From Osedax fenrisi (Eukaryota > Annelida > Polychaeta > Sabellida > Siboglinidae): a stretch of DNA of 64,000 nt. The translations under genes were made by a program, and so were the position numbers. Shown here one piece after another: positions 1-13,420 of this stretch. Below the pieces are notes generated by a model. It searched no databases and was not told the origin of the DNA. It saw only the letters and a program-made list of their open reading frames with translations. Position 1 is the stretch's first letter. The number at the start of each line of letters is the position of its first letter. The stretch lies in contig OZ025244.1 in the NCBI GenBank assembly GCA_964019155.1, positions 21,513,876 to 21,577,875 on the forward strand. Direction: 5' to 3'.

Positions 1-470
1 TTATCTGTATTGTTTGTTATTTTATTTACATGGTCATATTTTCTTCTTTTTAGCTCTTTTAAATTGTTCGTATTGTATACATATTTGTTATCTCTGTAGC
101 CTTTGGTCTTTAGTTTTCTTTGATTTTTATAGTTTAACTTATTTATTATTTTAGTATTTTTTTACATTTTTAAATATTTTATTATATATTTTTATTATAT
201 TTTATTATTATTTTATTGTTATATACATGATGATTTCTTTGTAGTGAGAAATATATTTAATTGTATTGTATTGCTTTTTTATGAGACAGAACACGAATGA
301 ACAATATAGAATTGTAAAATATTTATTTATATGTATTCATTTTGTATTAATTCTCTCATTACCAAGAGCAGGTTGGTATCTCGATAAGTTCAATAGAACT
401 TCTATACCATACCTGGGTTTTTGATCTCGGTCATCAACTGAATCTGATATTATTATTATTATATCTAGAG
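1..470. other. AT-rich non-coding stretch
   Basis: No gene recognised. The sequence is T-rich, without a long reading frame. It could be the 3' end of a decayed retroelement, but no diagnostic motif supports that. Confidence 0.4.
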
Positions 471-680
471 ATCATATATTGAACATATATATGAGCTACA
501 ATATATGAGTTCTCATATTGTGATAATAATTAAGGCTGAGCCAATAATTTATAAATTATATTTATCCTATAGGAACATTGCGATTATCACATATCTGATC
601 AAGATATGCCATAGATAAAAGCATTATTGAGATACATGTAAATTCCACGTATTAAAAACATCCAAATCCGAGTATAGAAG
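470..680. repeat. Outer flank of the gene cluster, shared in inverted orientation with 59530-59720
   Basis: The stretch containing TATGCCATAGATA, TTATTGAGATACATGTAAAT and GATAATAATTAAGGCTGA matches, as reverse complement, the region 59530-59660 downstream of gene E. Copies B, C and D do not have it in their downstream flanks. It therefore marks the outer edges of the whole A-to-E cluster. Confidence 0.6.
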
Positions 681-750
681 ATGGAGGAAGAAGAAGGTAT
701 GCTTAATTTCCAGAATACAAGACGGAATGATATCCATAATCTATATAGGC

Positions 751-894
751 TAGTTAAATTAATGATATCGTACGATATATGATTATAGCAATACTATAGT
801 AATATATATTTTAGTGTATAGACTTATATAAGTATTATATAATACTTATTATTACCGATACTAGTCTTATATCACGATATCATTAATTTAACTA
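751..894. repeat. Hairpin MITE, copy next to gene A
   Basis: The element starts TAGTTAAATTAATGATATCG and ends with the inverted version, CGATATCATTAATTTAACTA. It is about 144 bp and the whole unit can fold back on itself. Related copies lie downstream of B, C, D and E. No coding capacity; the superfamily is unassigned. Confidence 0.6.

Positions 895-971
<77 letters not shown>
895..971. repeat. (TA)n microsatellite, target of the LINE insertion
   Basis: An almost pure TA run. The homologous run in the units of B, C and D continues directly into the sequence that here begins after 6170. The LINE therefore interrupted this run. Confidence 0.9.
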
Positions 972-972
<1 letters not shown>

Positions 973-1838
973 TTCCTGATTATAAATACAACAACAACAA
1001 CAACATCTAATTTATCACAACAAAATCACCATTTATCTACTTTATGATTAGTATCACACCTTATATTGTTGTATTAATGTTATTATAAATATCATCTACT
1101 TGTAGATTTATATTTATTTAATATATTTATTCACTATTTGAGTGTTAATTTGAAGTATTGAATTAATTTAATTAATTTCTTTTTACGCTTCATTGATTTC
1201 ATAAATAAACAATACATTATATTATAAATTCACATGCATACAATTTGTATTCATCTAGTAATGTTCAATATATAGAACATTTAAATACACATTTATATTT
1301 TCATTCATAAAATTACATTTGTAGTGAACTATATTTATATAGATTTCATACACAGTATTTATTTATTTTCAATAGATTATACACTTAAGTTGACATTTAT
1401 AACTAAACCGAACTATAATTGTATTGAAAATACTCTCGGAGACATCCTCTGGGACTCTATGCTTGGGTAGTTGGACTACCTACGACTATCCTACGGTGAG
1501 ATACTGTATATTTTATATTATACGTTTTCCTGCCTCCTATTTCCATATAGATATATATATACTTTGGTATATTTTATCGGATCTCCGCCGTGCTGATACC
1601 TCCTTCCTGAGTTGATCGTCTACATATAAGTTGGTCCGCTGCACATGAATCAGAGAATACATTCAAGTAGGCCCTCGTCATCGTCGCTACCTCGGAGCTC
1701 ATCTCGTGATCTCAAATACCCTCTACTCAACGTGGTGCCCCTCTTCTCTATCGACATTTCTACCAAAACTAGTTTTTGTTTATATAAACTCTAATATTAT
1801 ATTATATTTTATTATATTATATTATACTATTATTAAAC
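965..1838 (+). other. LINE 5' untranslated region
   Basis: About 870 bp between the interrupted TA run and the ORF1 start. It contains short GC-richer blocks (1430-1720) but no convincing reading frame. It presumably includes the internal promoter of the element; no promoter motif was identified. Confidence 0.5.
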
Positions 1839-3172
1839 ATGAATTCACATTGTACCCACTGCACTCTTCCTACTATAGAGTATTATCTCACCTGTAAAAC
1901 ATGCCCCTCTAGTTTCCATTATAGTTGTCTCCATCCTTCATCCATTATATCGAGATCATGGACTCACTTAAACAACCCCCCTCCTGCTTATGCAATAGAT
2001 ATTTTTAATTCGACTAATTTCTCATTCTCCTGCCCTAATTGTCTTTCAATCAAACCCCTCACTAGCCCTCACAAACTTCCTACTTCTAATAAAAATACTA
2101 ATCCTGCCTCCGTTATCTCCGAATGCAATACCAAACCTGAATCCCATACTACCTCCCCCTCATCATTAGCCCTGCTATGTTCCATCTCCCTTACTACCAA
2201 ACTACTCAATATTAAAACCTCCCCCCTCGCATATCCGTCAATCCTACAATATATAATAATTCACCCCCTACTATTACTCACCACCAACTACCTTTCAACC
2301 CCAAATCAATCAAGTTATCTCAACCTATTGCTTATAAGTATAAACTATCATCCTCACTGCATCCCTTTCCCTCACACATTCCTTATCATAATAATTATTC
2401 ATCCACCATTACTTATTCCCGCGTGTCACAACTTAATAACTTACTTAATGAAAACTCCCTTATAATCATGCATTTAAAATCTACTGAATTAAATACCGAG
2501 TTTATAAATACACTGATTAACCATCTTGACATACCAGCTAAATATATTACTAAGGCAACATTTACAACCCATTCTACCCAAATATATCTCATAAATTCCT
2601 CTATCGTCAAAATATTTTTCCAAAGATTTTTGATTGCTAGGAAAAACTCAAAATTTGCCCATTTATTTATTCGCAATAATATTCCCTTTAATACGAGAAT
2701 AAGAGGTAGAATTATCTACCATGCCTACATTAATAAACTTACTCCCCCAAATTATAAACCATACTTCAATAATCTGACTAAAACGCACGAATTAAAAACC
2801 CCTAACAAACATAATGAATGGTTCCACTCATCAATACCAATATTACCCTCAGATATTTCTAAATGGAAGCTATCCTATGAAACTTACTTATCTTCTAAAC
2901 CAAATACCTCGACTCGATTGAATCCATCCCAAATCACTACCGACTGCTTACCCTCCCAAATCATTACTGATCCCGTATTATCCCAAAACGCTACTGAACC
3001 CTTACCATCACAAACCACTACTGACCCCTTATCCTCCCTAATTATTACTGACCTTTTATCCTCTGAATCTATAATTGACCCATTACCCTCCCAAAATACT
3101 ACTGACCCCTTACTCTCCCAAGACACTACTGATCACTTATCCTCACCCTTACAATCTAACAATAGTACATGA
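1839..3172 (+). pseudogene. LINE ORF1: PHD-finger protein, frameshifted
   Basis: The first frame (1839-2465, 208 codons) starts MNSHCTHC. It shows a C4HC3 PHD pattern: Cys5, Cys8, Cys19, Cys22, His27, Cys30, Cys65, Cys68. PHD fingers are known in ORF1 of CR1/L2-type LINEs and probably serve nucleic-acid or chromatin binding. The frame then shifts near 2420-2465 into a second open stretch ending with TGA at 3170-3172. That part has a region (about 2468-2750) vaguely like the FP25K/RRM-like domain seen in other LINE ORF1 proteins. It ends in a degenerate tandem array of Pro-Ser-Gln-x-x-Thr-(Thr/Ile)-Asp repeats (about 2925-3150). The frameshift could be decay or, less likely, programmed. Confidence 0.7.
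2925..3150 (+). repeat. In-frame tandem repeats at the end of LINE ORF1
   Basis: About eight imperfect 24-30-bp units are built on CCCTCCCAAA-x-ACTACTGA. They encode PSQ-x-TTDP/L repeats, a low-complexity Ser/Thr/Pro/Asp tail just before ORF2. Confidence 0.75.
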
Positions 3173-5986
3173 CTCTCAGTTAGCTTGTCACTAATTAATA
3201 TTAGGTCCCTTAGATCTAATTCACTATTACTATTATCCTACCTGAAATATTCTAAAATTAAATTAGTTGCTATTACCGAAACATGGATATCGCCAGATGA
3301 CTCCGATATATTCTCTCTCTTCCATGATATTGGATACTCTCTATCTATCTCACCTCGTATTAAAGGCCGAGGTGGAGGAGTTGGTATATTAGTTCACTCT
3401 GACCTACCATCTCCTACTATTATCTACCCTTCCTTCTCTTATAGTGATTGCCTGACAGCCTCTTTAAATTTTATGAATACTGTCTACTCCTTTACTATAA
3501 TTTATCGACCTCCAAAACAAGACTATACCACCTTCTATAATGAATTTTATGACTATATAACTGATACTCCTCTATCTAACAATAATCATAACTTTATTCT
3601 AGGTGACTTTAACTACCACTTCGAATCAAATATACATCCCCATTCCACATTCAAAAATCTTACTGACTCCCTCTCTCTACATCAATTTATAACTTTCCCT
3701 ACTCATATTGCTGGTCACACACTTGATCTAATTTTTTGTAGATCTCATAGTAGCTGTCAGTGCATCACTGATTGTTGTAAATCTGACTTAATTACCAATC
3801 ATTTTCTAATAACTTGTCGATTAGTTCTTCCTCACTCCACTTCTATAGAAAAAAAATCCATCACATACTGAAACTACAGATCTCTTGATTATGAGTGTTA
3901 TGCCTTGGAACTTAAATTAATCCTCCTTTCATTGCCGTGTTCGATTGATTCACTCAATTATGCTCTATCTTACTTAATTGATAAACTTGCCCCTCTAAAA
4001 ACTCGAACTATTAATATCCATTCAAACTCTCCATGGTTTTCCACCGAACTTGTTTCTTTCAAACGCAACCTACGTAAACTCGAACGAATCTTCCACAGTA
4101 ACCCCTCTTCTAGTAACCTCTTAACATTTTCTACATATCGCAAGTTCTATAAATCTGAAATCTCTAAAGCTAAGTCTGCTTTTTATATTAGTAAAATAAA
4201 TAACCTCACATCCAATCCCCGTGCTTCTTTCGCCCTTGCTCGTAAGCTTCTCTCCCCTACAATGCCTATCAATATACCTCATATACCTAATATTGCAAAA
4301 AATGAATTATGTTATGAATTCGCTAATCATTTTACTGATCAAATTCAACGCACCTGCACTTCTATTTCATCTCTCCTACCAATTAGCTCAATTCCGTGCA
4401 TATGTATTAGTAAACCAATCCCATACTATTTTTCTAAATTCTATATGCCTTCTATTTTCACAATATCTAATCTTATTTCTAAGTCTTCCTCTTCTCATTC
4501 TTCTGACCCAATTAACCTAGCCGCCTTTAAAAAACTAAATTATACTCTATCCCCCTATATTCTTGATATTATAATTATTTCCCTAAATGATGGTATTTGT
4601 CCAACTTCCTTTAAGCATGCTATAATAACACCTATACTCAAAAAACCTTTACTTGATCCTAATATAATTGCTAACTATCGCCCCATTTCACAACTTCCGT
4701 TTATCAGCAAAATTCTGGAACGAATTGTTGCCATACAATTGAATAGATTTATAGCTGAAAATAAATTATATGATATATTTCAGAGTGCATTTAGACGAGG
4801 ACACTCAACTGAAACTGCACTACAACAAATACTTAACAATATATACTCTAAAGTATCTCCATCTATCTCCTGCCAACTTATATTATTAGACCTCTCATGT
4901 GCCTTCGATTCCTTGAGCCATTCAGTTCTTATTTCAAGATTAGAAATGATTGGTATACGCGGAACCGTACTAAAAATGGTTTTCATCCTATATATTAAAT
5001 CGATCATCATCCGTTAAAATTTGCAATTTCTCTACAAAATCTCGTACTCTTCATTATGGTGTTCCCCAGGGATCTGTTCTCGGCCCCCTCCTCTTCTCAA
5101 TATACATTCTCCCTATACATGATATTATTGGTCAATTTCCAGATGTACACTATCACATTTACGCTGATGATATTCAACTATATTCCTTCCTACCCAATTC
5201 CTCCAATGTACTACCAGATAACTCACAATTATGTAAATGTGCATCAACTATCAGATCATGGCTTCTATCTAACAATCTTCTACTCAACTCTTCAAAATCT
5301 GCACTCCTAAATATACCATCTAACTATCATAATTTTCCACCTGTTATCATCGACGGTCTCCCCATCATCCCTTCATCATCTGTTATAAATCTTGGAATTA
5401 CTTTGGATGCTAACCTATCCCTAAATTCCCATATAGCTAATATATCTAAATCAGCTAACTTCCACCTCTTCAAAATTCGTCGTATAAGAAAAGACTTAAC
5501 CCGATCTCTTACAACTGTCCTCATAAATGCACTCGTCCTCTCTCGTATCGACTACTGCTCCTCACTACTTTATCATCTCCCTAATACTTCATTATCCCCT
5601 TTAAATCGTATAATTCGTGCATATATACGAACCATTTTCTCAATAAATCGATTTGACCATTCCATTACCGACTCCCACCAACTTATATCCAACTGGTTCC
5701 CTAAAAAAAAACGTTCCCTCCTACACCTTCTATCACTCGCTCATAAAGCAATATATTATACTTCTCCTCCTTATTTGACTTCCCTACTAACTCTAAGACG
5801 CCCACTGACTTCCTTACGATCAAATGCTGACATTTCCCTAATTTGCCTAGTGTCTCATACCTGAAATACCATAAACGCGCCTTCAGTTATATGGTTCCAT
5901 CCCTATGGAATTCCCTCCCTGCCTCTATTAGATCAATCCATTCACACCCGTCCTTTATTACACACCTCAAAGCTTACATATCATAA
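3170..5986 (+). pseudogene. LINE ORF2: endonuclease-reverse transcriptase, frameshifted
   Basis: The APE-type endonuclease (about 3195-3850) has INIRSL, AITETW, GGGVGIL, IYRPP, GDFN and GHTLDLIF, the standard active-site blocks of LINE endonucleases. Its last catalytic motif reads SDL-x-x-NH. A stop near 3871 separates it from the linker and reverse transcriptase (3905 on). There NYRPIS, FISKILER, HSTETAL and motif A LLDLSCAFD are visible. One base is shifted at about 4977. The new frame carries YGVPQGSVLGP and motif C YADDIQLY, and runs to 5864. A second shift near 5840 restores the C-terminal SLWNSLP block, which ends at TAA 5984-5986. With several breaks it is a dead copy. Confidence 0.85.
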
Positions 5987-6170
5987 TATATTCACTTATT
6001 TAATCATACAATATTACTATTTTTATAAATTATATTATTTTATCGTTATGTTTATTTATTTATCTATTTATTGTTTTCGTTCTATATTGTTATATGCACC
6101 TACGAGAGGTGGCCACACCTATGATAAGTGCTAATAAACCTTATCATCATCATCATCATCATCATATATA
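5987..6170 (+). other. LINE 3' UTR with stem-loop and (ATC)n tail
   Basis: It contains AGGTG-GCCA-CACCT (6107-6120), AATAAACC (6133) and six or more ATC units. A similar order of hairpin, AATAAACCT and (ATC)n occurs on the minus strand at 63160-63240. The shared layout probably marks the site recognised by the reverse transcriptase. Confidence 0.65.
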
Positions 6171-6944
6171 TAGACTACGAATTATTCTCGAATGATCTAC
6201 GAAACTTGCGTGATTGGAGTTAAGTTATAACTATAGTTATAAATTATCTACAGATATTCAATAACCTACATCTAATCGATATCTGACATTATTTGTATAA
6301 TAGTACATATCTAGTAACGTGGAGATACTGTATATTGGATCTATAGATCATATATGATATGTTATTATCCTGTTTAAGATTATGATACCCTAGTAAAACT
6401 AATGAGATAATCAAATACATCATGATGTGCCAGTGCAATATAAATGATGAAAGATATATGTAACGTTATATTTACTTATTGTGGATATGGTTTGTTACAT
6501 TGTACAGTTTGCACTCGATAGTACATAGTAAAGAAGGCGTGTTGAATATCAAATTTTAGTAATGTATTGTTGATAATTTACATATATATATAATAATAAT
6601 AATAATAGAAAGGTTTATTGACTCAATGAAAACGATATATCGTTTATATGCGTCAAGTTGAAATAATAAAACAAATAAATAAATAAATACACGAATAATA
6701 ATAAATTCAAAAAGATAACATATATGAATATAGTAGACATTTAAAAGTATATATATATATATATATGTATAATACTAATATTGAACTTCCATTGATTACT
6801 GATACATATAAACTATCATGGTAGATAAGCATTTATAATATGTACCACGTAAGTCCAAACAATCTCAGCCAATCACAATTCAGCTGCGTCGTAACACTAG
6901 TAATAGAGGTGACCTCTATGCGTACTACTTTCGTCTGTACGTCC

Positions 6945-8852
6945 CTACTGGGCGTTGATACGTTCGATTAACGCTAGGACTCCTTTAGCCGTAAGGACGG
7001 TAGTGTGGGACACGCCCTTGAGAACTATTTCCTCGAACCCGTAGAAAGCTTTGTTAAACGAGGAGCTCCATGTACGAGGGGCTCTCAAACTCACCTGGTT
7101 CACCGTACCTGTTCAATATTGTAATTGTATTATATATATGTGTGTCGGGAAACGTATAATAAAATTGCTAATTTTAATAGTTTATGTATTTATTATATTT
7201 TTGTTTCGTGTCTTTTTTAGTATTATATCATTTTAAAATTTTATTTATATTCATATTAATGCGATAAACTATATCTCTAATTATCTATATATATTTGTTT
7301 ACAAACCATCTCCCATTCCTTTAACAATCTTAAGAGGTTTACCATCCGGGAAATCTTTGCCGTAAACGAGTCTTTCTGATGTTTTAAATCCTGTTCTGTA
7401 TTATTATTAAGATAATTAAACTATATAAGCATTATAATAAGTTTGCAATTGAGCGATATTAAGTGTACTTTGTACACAATGAATAATCTTTCATTTAAAT
7501 CGCTTACATATATATAATAAGATGCATTGTATATATATACGAATATTCCGTATACGGATGATAATTAATAAATATGTAATAGCTATTTAGTGATGTTGAT
7601 TCGGCTATATCTATAGTATACTGTATAGTATAGTATGCCGTTGTTATTCTAGGTGACGATGATGCCATACCCGTATATTATGTAGGTTTTAACACCCGGA
7701 TGTTTCCTTCCGTACCAGGTACTGAAGTGCGAGCTGTAGGACTTGTATTGGACATAGCCTTGAGGGTATTCGATGTCGTCGAAGTATTCTTTCATGTTAG
7801 AAATACTACAATATCGTGTTTAAAAGTATTAATTGTAGTGTTGATAAAATATATTTCGAAATAAAACTTAAATAAATAATATATGTGAATTAATATAATA
7901 ATGTATTTTCTATACGAGAGAGTTTATTATTTATATAATATTATATAATGCTTGATAATATTGATATGATTAATGATTAACAGTTTCTATTCAAAGGGAT
8001 TAACACTCATTTATTTCAATAATTAGGATACACATTTATATAATAATATATTAAACATATATTAAACATATATTGTTATAATACTATATAAATACATTTA
8101 ATAAAAATGTAATATTGAAAGTTATACAAAATATAGGGTATACTACTCCCTCTACTTCCGAATCATAATCCAAATAGATACCATATCAACGCGTATAACA
8201 AAGTAATACAAATTAAACATCTGAAATCTTAAAGTATATATTAATATAAGATTAATAATATAAGATTAATAATTAAGTTTTAGAATTATATATGTTAAAT
8301 TGAGGCAGCTGTTTGATTTTTTAATATATATCAAAAATATGAGCGTATATATATATATATTTATTGAAAAAATATCGAATTGTATATTAAAATATTGATG
8401 ACCAGACGAGCTATATCCGTAACTATGACAACCGAACACATGTCAACATTAGCTAGGGGGCGTGGCTTAACCTGTAGTTCTTGTTAGGCGTCTCTATGAA
8501 GGGTTGGTCCGCCCCGAAAGCGTGTGGCATGGGGAACGCTTCAGTGGATGATTCAAACGTACGGTACAGTTTCCGTATCACCATCTATCGTACGTGTTCA
8601 TCTTATAGTAATGTGTAACTTATAATAGTGCCTAGTTGTTTAATATTATGAACTATGTCGTAACTAGTTCATTAATGAGTATAATATATAATAAGTGATA
8701 TAAACATGCATGCTAGTGTATAAGTTGTATAACATATTATAAATTATAATCGTATATCAATATCTTAAAATATATATATTATGATATATATAATACTATA
8801 GTATTATCATATGTATTCATGTGATACATGTAGTTTATGAGTACATAATAAA

Positions 8853-8897
<45 letters not shown>

Positions 8898-9080
8898 GAT
8901 ATGGAATTATATTTATAGATATATAATGTTGACAAAATCTAAATATATATATATATATATATATATTAAATTTGATCAATAGAAACATTATGGCAGTACA
9001 AAAACGGTTTATATAAATGTTATTTTATTATTTATAAGAATTTATTTTTAAATATGTTTTACATATAATTCAATCAAATG

Positions 9081-9136
<56 letters not shown>

Positions 9137-10795
9137 ACGTTACTAACTCGATGTATTGCTTTGACTCCGAAGTTTTTACCGGAAGTAAAGATCTCGGCAG
9201 CTTTAACAGCGCCACCCCACGGAGTACTCATCGATACTAATGCTCGGATGTGTTTTCTCTTCCAAGTTCTTTTCTAATAAAAAAGTATTCACATTATTAT
9301 TATTTTATTATTATATCATTGATTACTATTAATATTAATATATAAATGATAATAATAATAGTAGTAGTGGTAATTGGGGCGCTGGAACGATTTTATATGT
9401 AAGGGGGACTAACCAATCAAAATACATTGTCTGGTAAAAGTGGGGGGGGGACCAATACATGGGAGGTCCCCCTAGATTTTATAGTGGGGGGACATATCCC
9501 TTCCGTCCCCCCAGTTGCAACACCCCTAAGTGGTATACTATAGTATAATACTATTATTATTACGAAGTACTACTAGTATATCTTAAAAGATATATTAATA
9601 ATGTGAGTTTATTAGAGTTTATATTCATTATTTCAAATCATTAATAAACCTGTTTTTCTAGAAATTGATGAATCATAAGCCCTCCTAAACTGTGGGTTAA
9701 CAATAATATCTTTTTGTTGTTATTATTCAAATACATCCTTTCTACTAGTTTCTTTAAATCCTGTAAAATATTAAAATGGTAATCCTATATATATATAAAT
9801 AGTTAACTAACTACAAGTTATGTTTAACATTTATCATTACTTCAGTAGAAAACTTCATATATGTGTGTGTGTGTGTGTGTGTGTGAATATACATGTAAAC
9901 ATGAAGCATTCAGCCCGCACAGCTCCATACACATACGCACAATAACACCTATAAGCGGTAGGTACCTGATCGTATGAGATCTGTCTGTAGGCTCCTCTCC
10001 TGAAGTCGTACGGGGCAGAAGTTAGGTCCACGTTTTTCTTATAGCCCATATCCTCCAGAACTGATCATTGATATATGATGTTATAGTTGTAATCATCGAC
10101 TTAATGCATTGATAAGTGGTATATATATTAGTTTATTTGATTACTTATGTAATCCTAGAAAATGCAAATTAGAAATTACGTAAAATAAGATGTACGTGAA
10201 CGTTTATTTAGAAGGAACATAACATTAGTATACTAAACGCTGTAGCGTTCGTTGTATAATAATATACAAAATAACAAAATAAATAAATAGAATAATAAAT
10301 ATAATGTTCAGTATACATGGAATATTGTATTCCGTGATTGGAGATCATATATGAACTATAGTTCCACTCAAATTCTGTATTTATGTTTTATAATTTAGAT
10401 TAATCTATTAATTCATTAGTATGAGTGATGCATTTCAATTTAAATAAGAGTAGATATATCTGAATACATAAAATAATATTTATAAATATTTATATAATTC
10501 TGTTAAATAATATAATTAAAAAAAGAATATTACATATATTTTAACAAAATCAAGATAATTGTAATGAGGTAAGAGGATAATTAATACTACGTACTTTTGT
10601 TTAGCATAAATAGGATTTATTTGAGCGAATTTCGTTATTTAGCAGGAGTTCAAATTAGTTATCCAAAGTTGAAATGGAGTTAAAGTTATATATATTTAGA
10701 AGACGTTTAATTATTGTAGTAGAAGTTTATGTCATTTTAACAGATTTGGAAATATGAATAATAAATTAAATATATATTCATGAATACGGGCATTT

Positions 10796-10844
<49 letters not shown>

Positions 10845-12191
10845 GACTCCGATTCCATTATCGGAGTTATTACATATAATGGTGAGTAGTTGATGATATA
10901 TAGACAACGCAAGCTAAGTTAGTGATAAATGAATAAGACTAACTTTTGAAGAGCGGAGCAGCATAAGCTCCCAAGTTTCCGAAGCTCTTAGCGAGGTTAG
11001 AAGGGTCAATGTACTCCACCCCCTCGGTCTTACCGAAGTAGGGAACCCTTATCTATTGATACGGTCAGGGTATTAATGTTAGTATAGGGATGTAGCGTTT
11101 AGGGAGTATTATATAATATATAGCATGTTTGGTGTATTACATATTATATAACGCATGTAAGATATTGCATGTAAGGTATAACATGTAAGGTATAACATTT
11201 AAATTAATCCGATAATAATTATCAAAGAAATAATAATACGATAGTTTCAATTAATTATCACTTTTACATTGTAGTATATAGTATATGTATATTTATATAT
11301 AGAACGATATATATAAACATGTGATATTATTCCATTGATTTAGAGTATAATCAAATATTTTCTGAATGAATGCATCGCAAAATCTTTGGTATAATAGTAT
11401 ACGTATATAAATTATTGAATAAGTATTGAATATTTACCTGAACCCCTCTCAGATTGGAACTTATTTCAGTGGTTTCGTTGTAGACTAGTTTCATGTTCTC
11501 GGCGGCACAGCGTTGTTCTATAAATAGAATTATCGTTAATTCTTACGTAACTATTACGTAACTATGAGGTAACTCTAATGTAACTCTTACGTCATATGTC
11601 AATGATAGTATCGTTAATAATACTAAATAACAGTTCAATGAGAATTTTTGTATTATAATACTTAAACATAGTTAAATATAGTAATAACCAATAGAATATA
11701 ATTATGTAATTATACTAAACCATCTATATAATTATATATTTTTATGATGAGACAGATATAAATATATAAATTTAAATATAGAACTCTAAAAAATATACGG
11801 TTATTAATTATTTGTGAGTCAGTGTAATTGTTAATATAGTTATTCGATAAAAAAATATAATATTAAAGTTATGTAATCAACAAGTTATGCACTAATTACA
11901 TAGGTATGACGTAATGTAGAGTTACTTTAACATTATTGTGTAATATGTTATAGAGTCGTGTACATATAGCTCCGACATGATTGATATGTATGATTTGATT
12001 GACAGGTGTGTATGTGTTACTTACCGAAGAACAGCGTTTTTATATTTAGCCAGACATTGTGCCAATCTCTTTTCCTGGGGCAAAAGTCGCCCCAAATAAA
12101 GGGGAGATAAGTTTTATCAAATTTAGCATCTATTTGATTCCCGCCTTGACCTGTATAGTATACGTATATTATAAATTGTATGCGATAATAA

Positions 12192-12242
<51 letters not shown>

Positions 12243-12657
12243 TAATATAGCAAAGTTTCATATTTTATTTGTAGTTGTATATATTAATTTTATATATATA
12301 TAGTATTTAAAAGTATTTAAATAATATTTAATGTATACATTTATATTAATATAAATTTGTATATACTACAAATGTACATATATATATACAATGTTGCTAT
12401 TTATAAAATGTATTGTTATAAGTTCATATCAATTAAAATTAAATTGTTGTAAATGTATTTGAATATTTATAATTATTTGAAATTAAAAATATAACATTTA
12501 ATATATTTCAACTGTATTATTTATTCAAATTAAATCATTTAATTTGCTTATTACATAACAATTATATTGGTTATATAACCTGGAACAAAAATAATCGGTG
12601 CTAAATTTGTCTCCACTTCATTCTGAAATATAATTAAAATGTTCATTAATTATAAAT

Positions 12658-12694
<37 letters not shown>

Positions 12695-12943
12695 CATTAT
12701 TATAATAGAATATTGTATTCACCTATCGGTATATTTAATAAAGATTATACTATTTCTATATATTCAACTTAATAACATTTTAATTACGATAAATAATTAA
12801 TTTTACAACTTCTACTAAATAGAAATCAGTAATTATATAATCAATAGTCCTATAAATAAATAGTTATATCGATTACGTGTATTAACCTTGACGTGACCTA
12901 GTACACACGCAGTACATAACAATAGTGTCGCTAATTTAAACAT
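6945..12943 (-). CDS. PLA2G15-like: LCAT/PLA2G15-family lipase, copy A (12 exons)
   Basis: Predicted 415-residue alpha/beta hydrolase that cleaves or transfers acyl chains from phospholipids, probably in lysosome or secreted. Exons 1-12: 12887-12943, 12580-12622, 12025-12150, 11438-11517, 10944-11052, 9966-10060, 9650-9760, 9148-9273, 8472-8584, 7671-7805, 7307-7395, 6945-7108. All introns are GT-AG and all joins are in frame. Residues 1-16 form a signal peptide (MFKLATLLLCTACVLG). Other blocks are FVPG (31-34), two lid Cys in exons 3-4 as in PLA2G15, the glycosylation site YNETT, SAPYDFRR, nucleophile Ser194 in THSLGG, STPWGG, YGTG, Asp361 in GDGTVN and His396 in KGVSHTT. Copy-specific state: NEVE, CAAEN, LEDM, ADQPF, FSTWYG, VNQVSLRAP, GVSH. 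The family is certain; LCAT versus PLA2G15 function is inferred from the closer match to PLA2G15 blocks. Confidence 0.93.
9375..9528. mobile_element. hAT-like MITE in intron 7 of copy A
   Basis: About 154 bp, GC-rich against its surroundings. The ends are imperfect inverted repeats GGGGCGCTGGAAC and (reversed) GGGGTGTTGCAAC. Flanking GTGGTAAT and GTGGTATA could be an 8-bp target duplication. The interior has runs of G and C (GGGGGGACC, GTCCCCCC). It is non-autonomous, present in copies A-D and absent from E. Confidence 0.65.
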
Positions 12944-13420
12944 AACGATGATATACCTATTGTCCTATTGTCCTATTCTAAAGTGATCGGTAAACCTCCA
13001 AGTCCTAACTTATATAGGCGCTGGTCGGGGTATTAATACGCCTTTATTGCGAGCGGTAGTAAACTAATTCATTACTAAGCGATAATAGAGGTAATTAGGT
13101 GATGTATATACGGCAGTGAGGTCTTCTTATTACGGCGGGTTCGCATTTCTATTGTCGTAGTAAACATCAGTGACGTAATCGACGCTGAGTCTCGGAGTCA
13201 ATTACTGGAGCGTGACCACAGCGTTAAAGCTCGTCACTAAAGAGTGTTTATTTATACAAGTGTGAATAATTCGCACCGCGATCTTGTGATCTGTGACGTC
13301 ATATAACGTAGACTAGGAGATGTACCCCCGTATAATGGTTGTGTAGGACCGGCGTAGGTACATTAGTAATAGAGAATTACGGTAATCGGGGTTCTTAATA
13401 TAGACGTTATTTATTTTTAG
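12944..13420 (-). promoter_or_regulatory. Upstream region of copy A
   Basis: A GC-richer block kept in all five copies. It has a perfect CRE-like palindrome TGACGTCA at 13294-13301 and a related TGACGTAA near 13173. Because the duplications are recent, sequence retention alone does not prove function. Confidence 0.4.
13009..13016 (-). promoter_or_regulatory. TATA box, copy A
   Basis: TATATAAG on the minus strand, 66-73 bp upstream of the ATG, in the same place in all five copies. Confidence 0.65.

Larger units (their letters stand above)
965..6170 (+). mobile_element. CR1/L2-like non-LTR retrotransposon, nearly full length, decayed
   Basis: A LINE in sense orientation. About 0.87 kb of 5' UTR precedes an ORF1 with a PHD-type zinc finger. 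ORF2 carries an APE-like endonuclease followed by a reverse transcriptase. The 3' UTR has a 5-bp stem-loop (AGGTG/CACCT, 6107-6120), AATAAA at 6133-6138 and an (ATC)n tail at about 6141-6165 instead of poly(A), as in CR1/L2 elements. Comparison with tandem units B-D, which lack it, places both boundaries inside a TA run, so target duplications cannot be resolved. Frameshifts and stops show that this copy is inactive. Clade assignment rests on motif recall and is approximate. Confidence 0.85.

Noticed and set aside
2413..3126. Minus-strand frames over LINE ORF1
   Set aside because: They are antisense shadows of the repeat-rich ORF1 coding strand.
8779..8988. Open frames made of repeated Ile-Tyr, such as this one and those at 12017, 20493, 45290 and 51128
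   Set aside because: They are translations of (TA)n microsatellites, not genes.
9855..10049. MGYKKNVDLTSAPYD frame as a stand-alone small gene
   Set aside because: It is exon 6 of copy A read on into the intron; the family block continues only after splicing.
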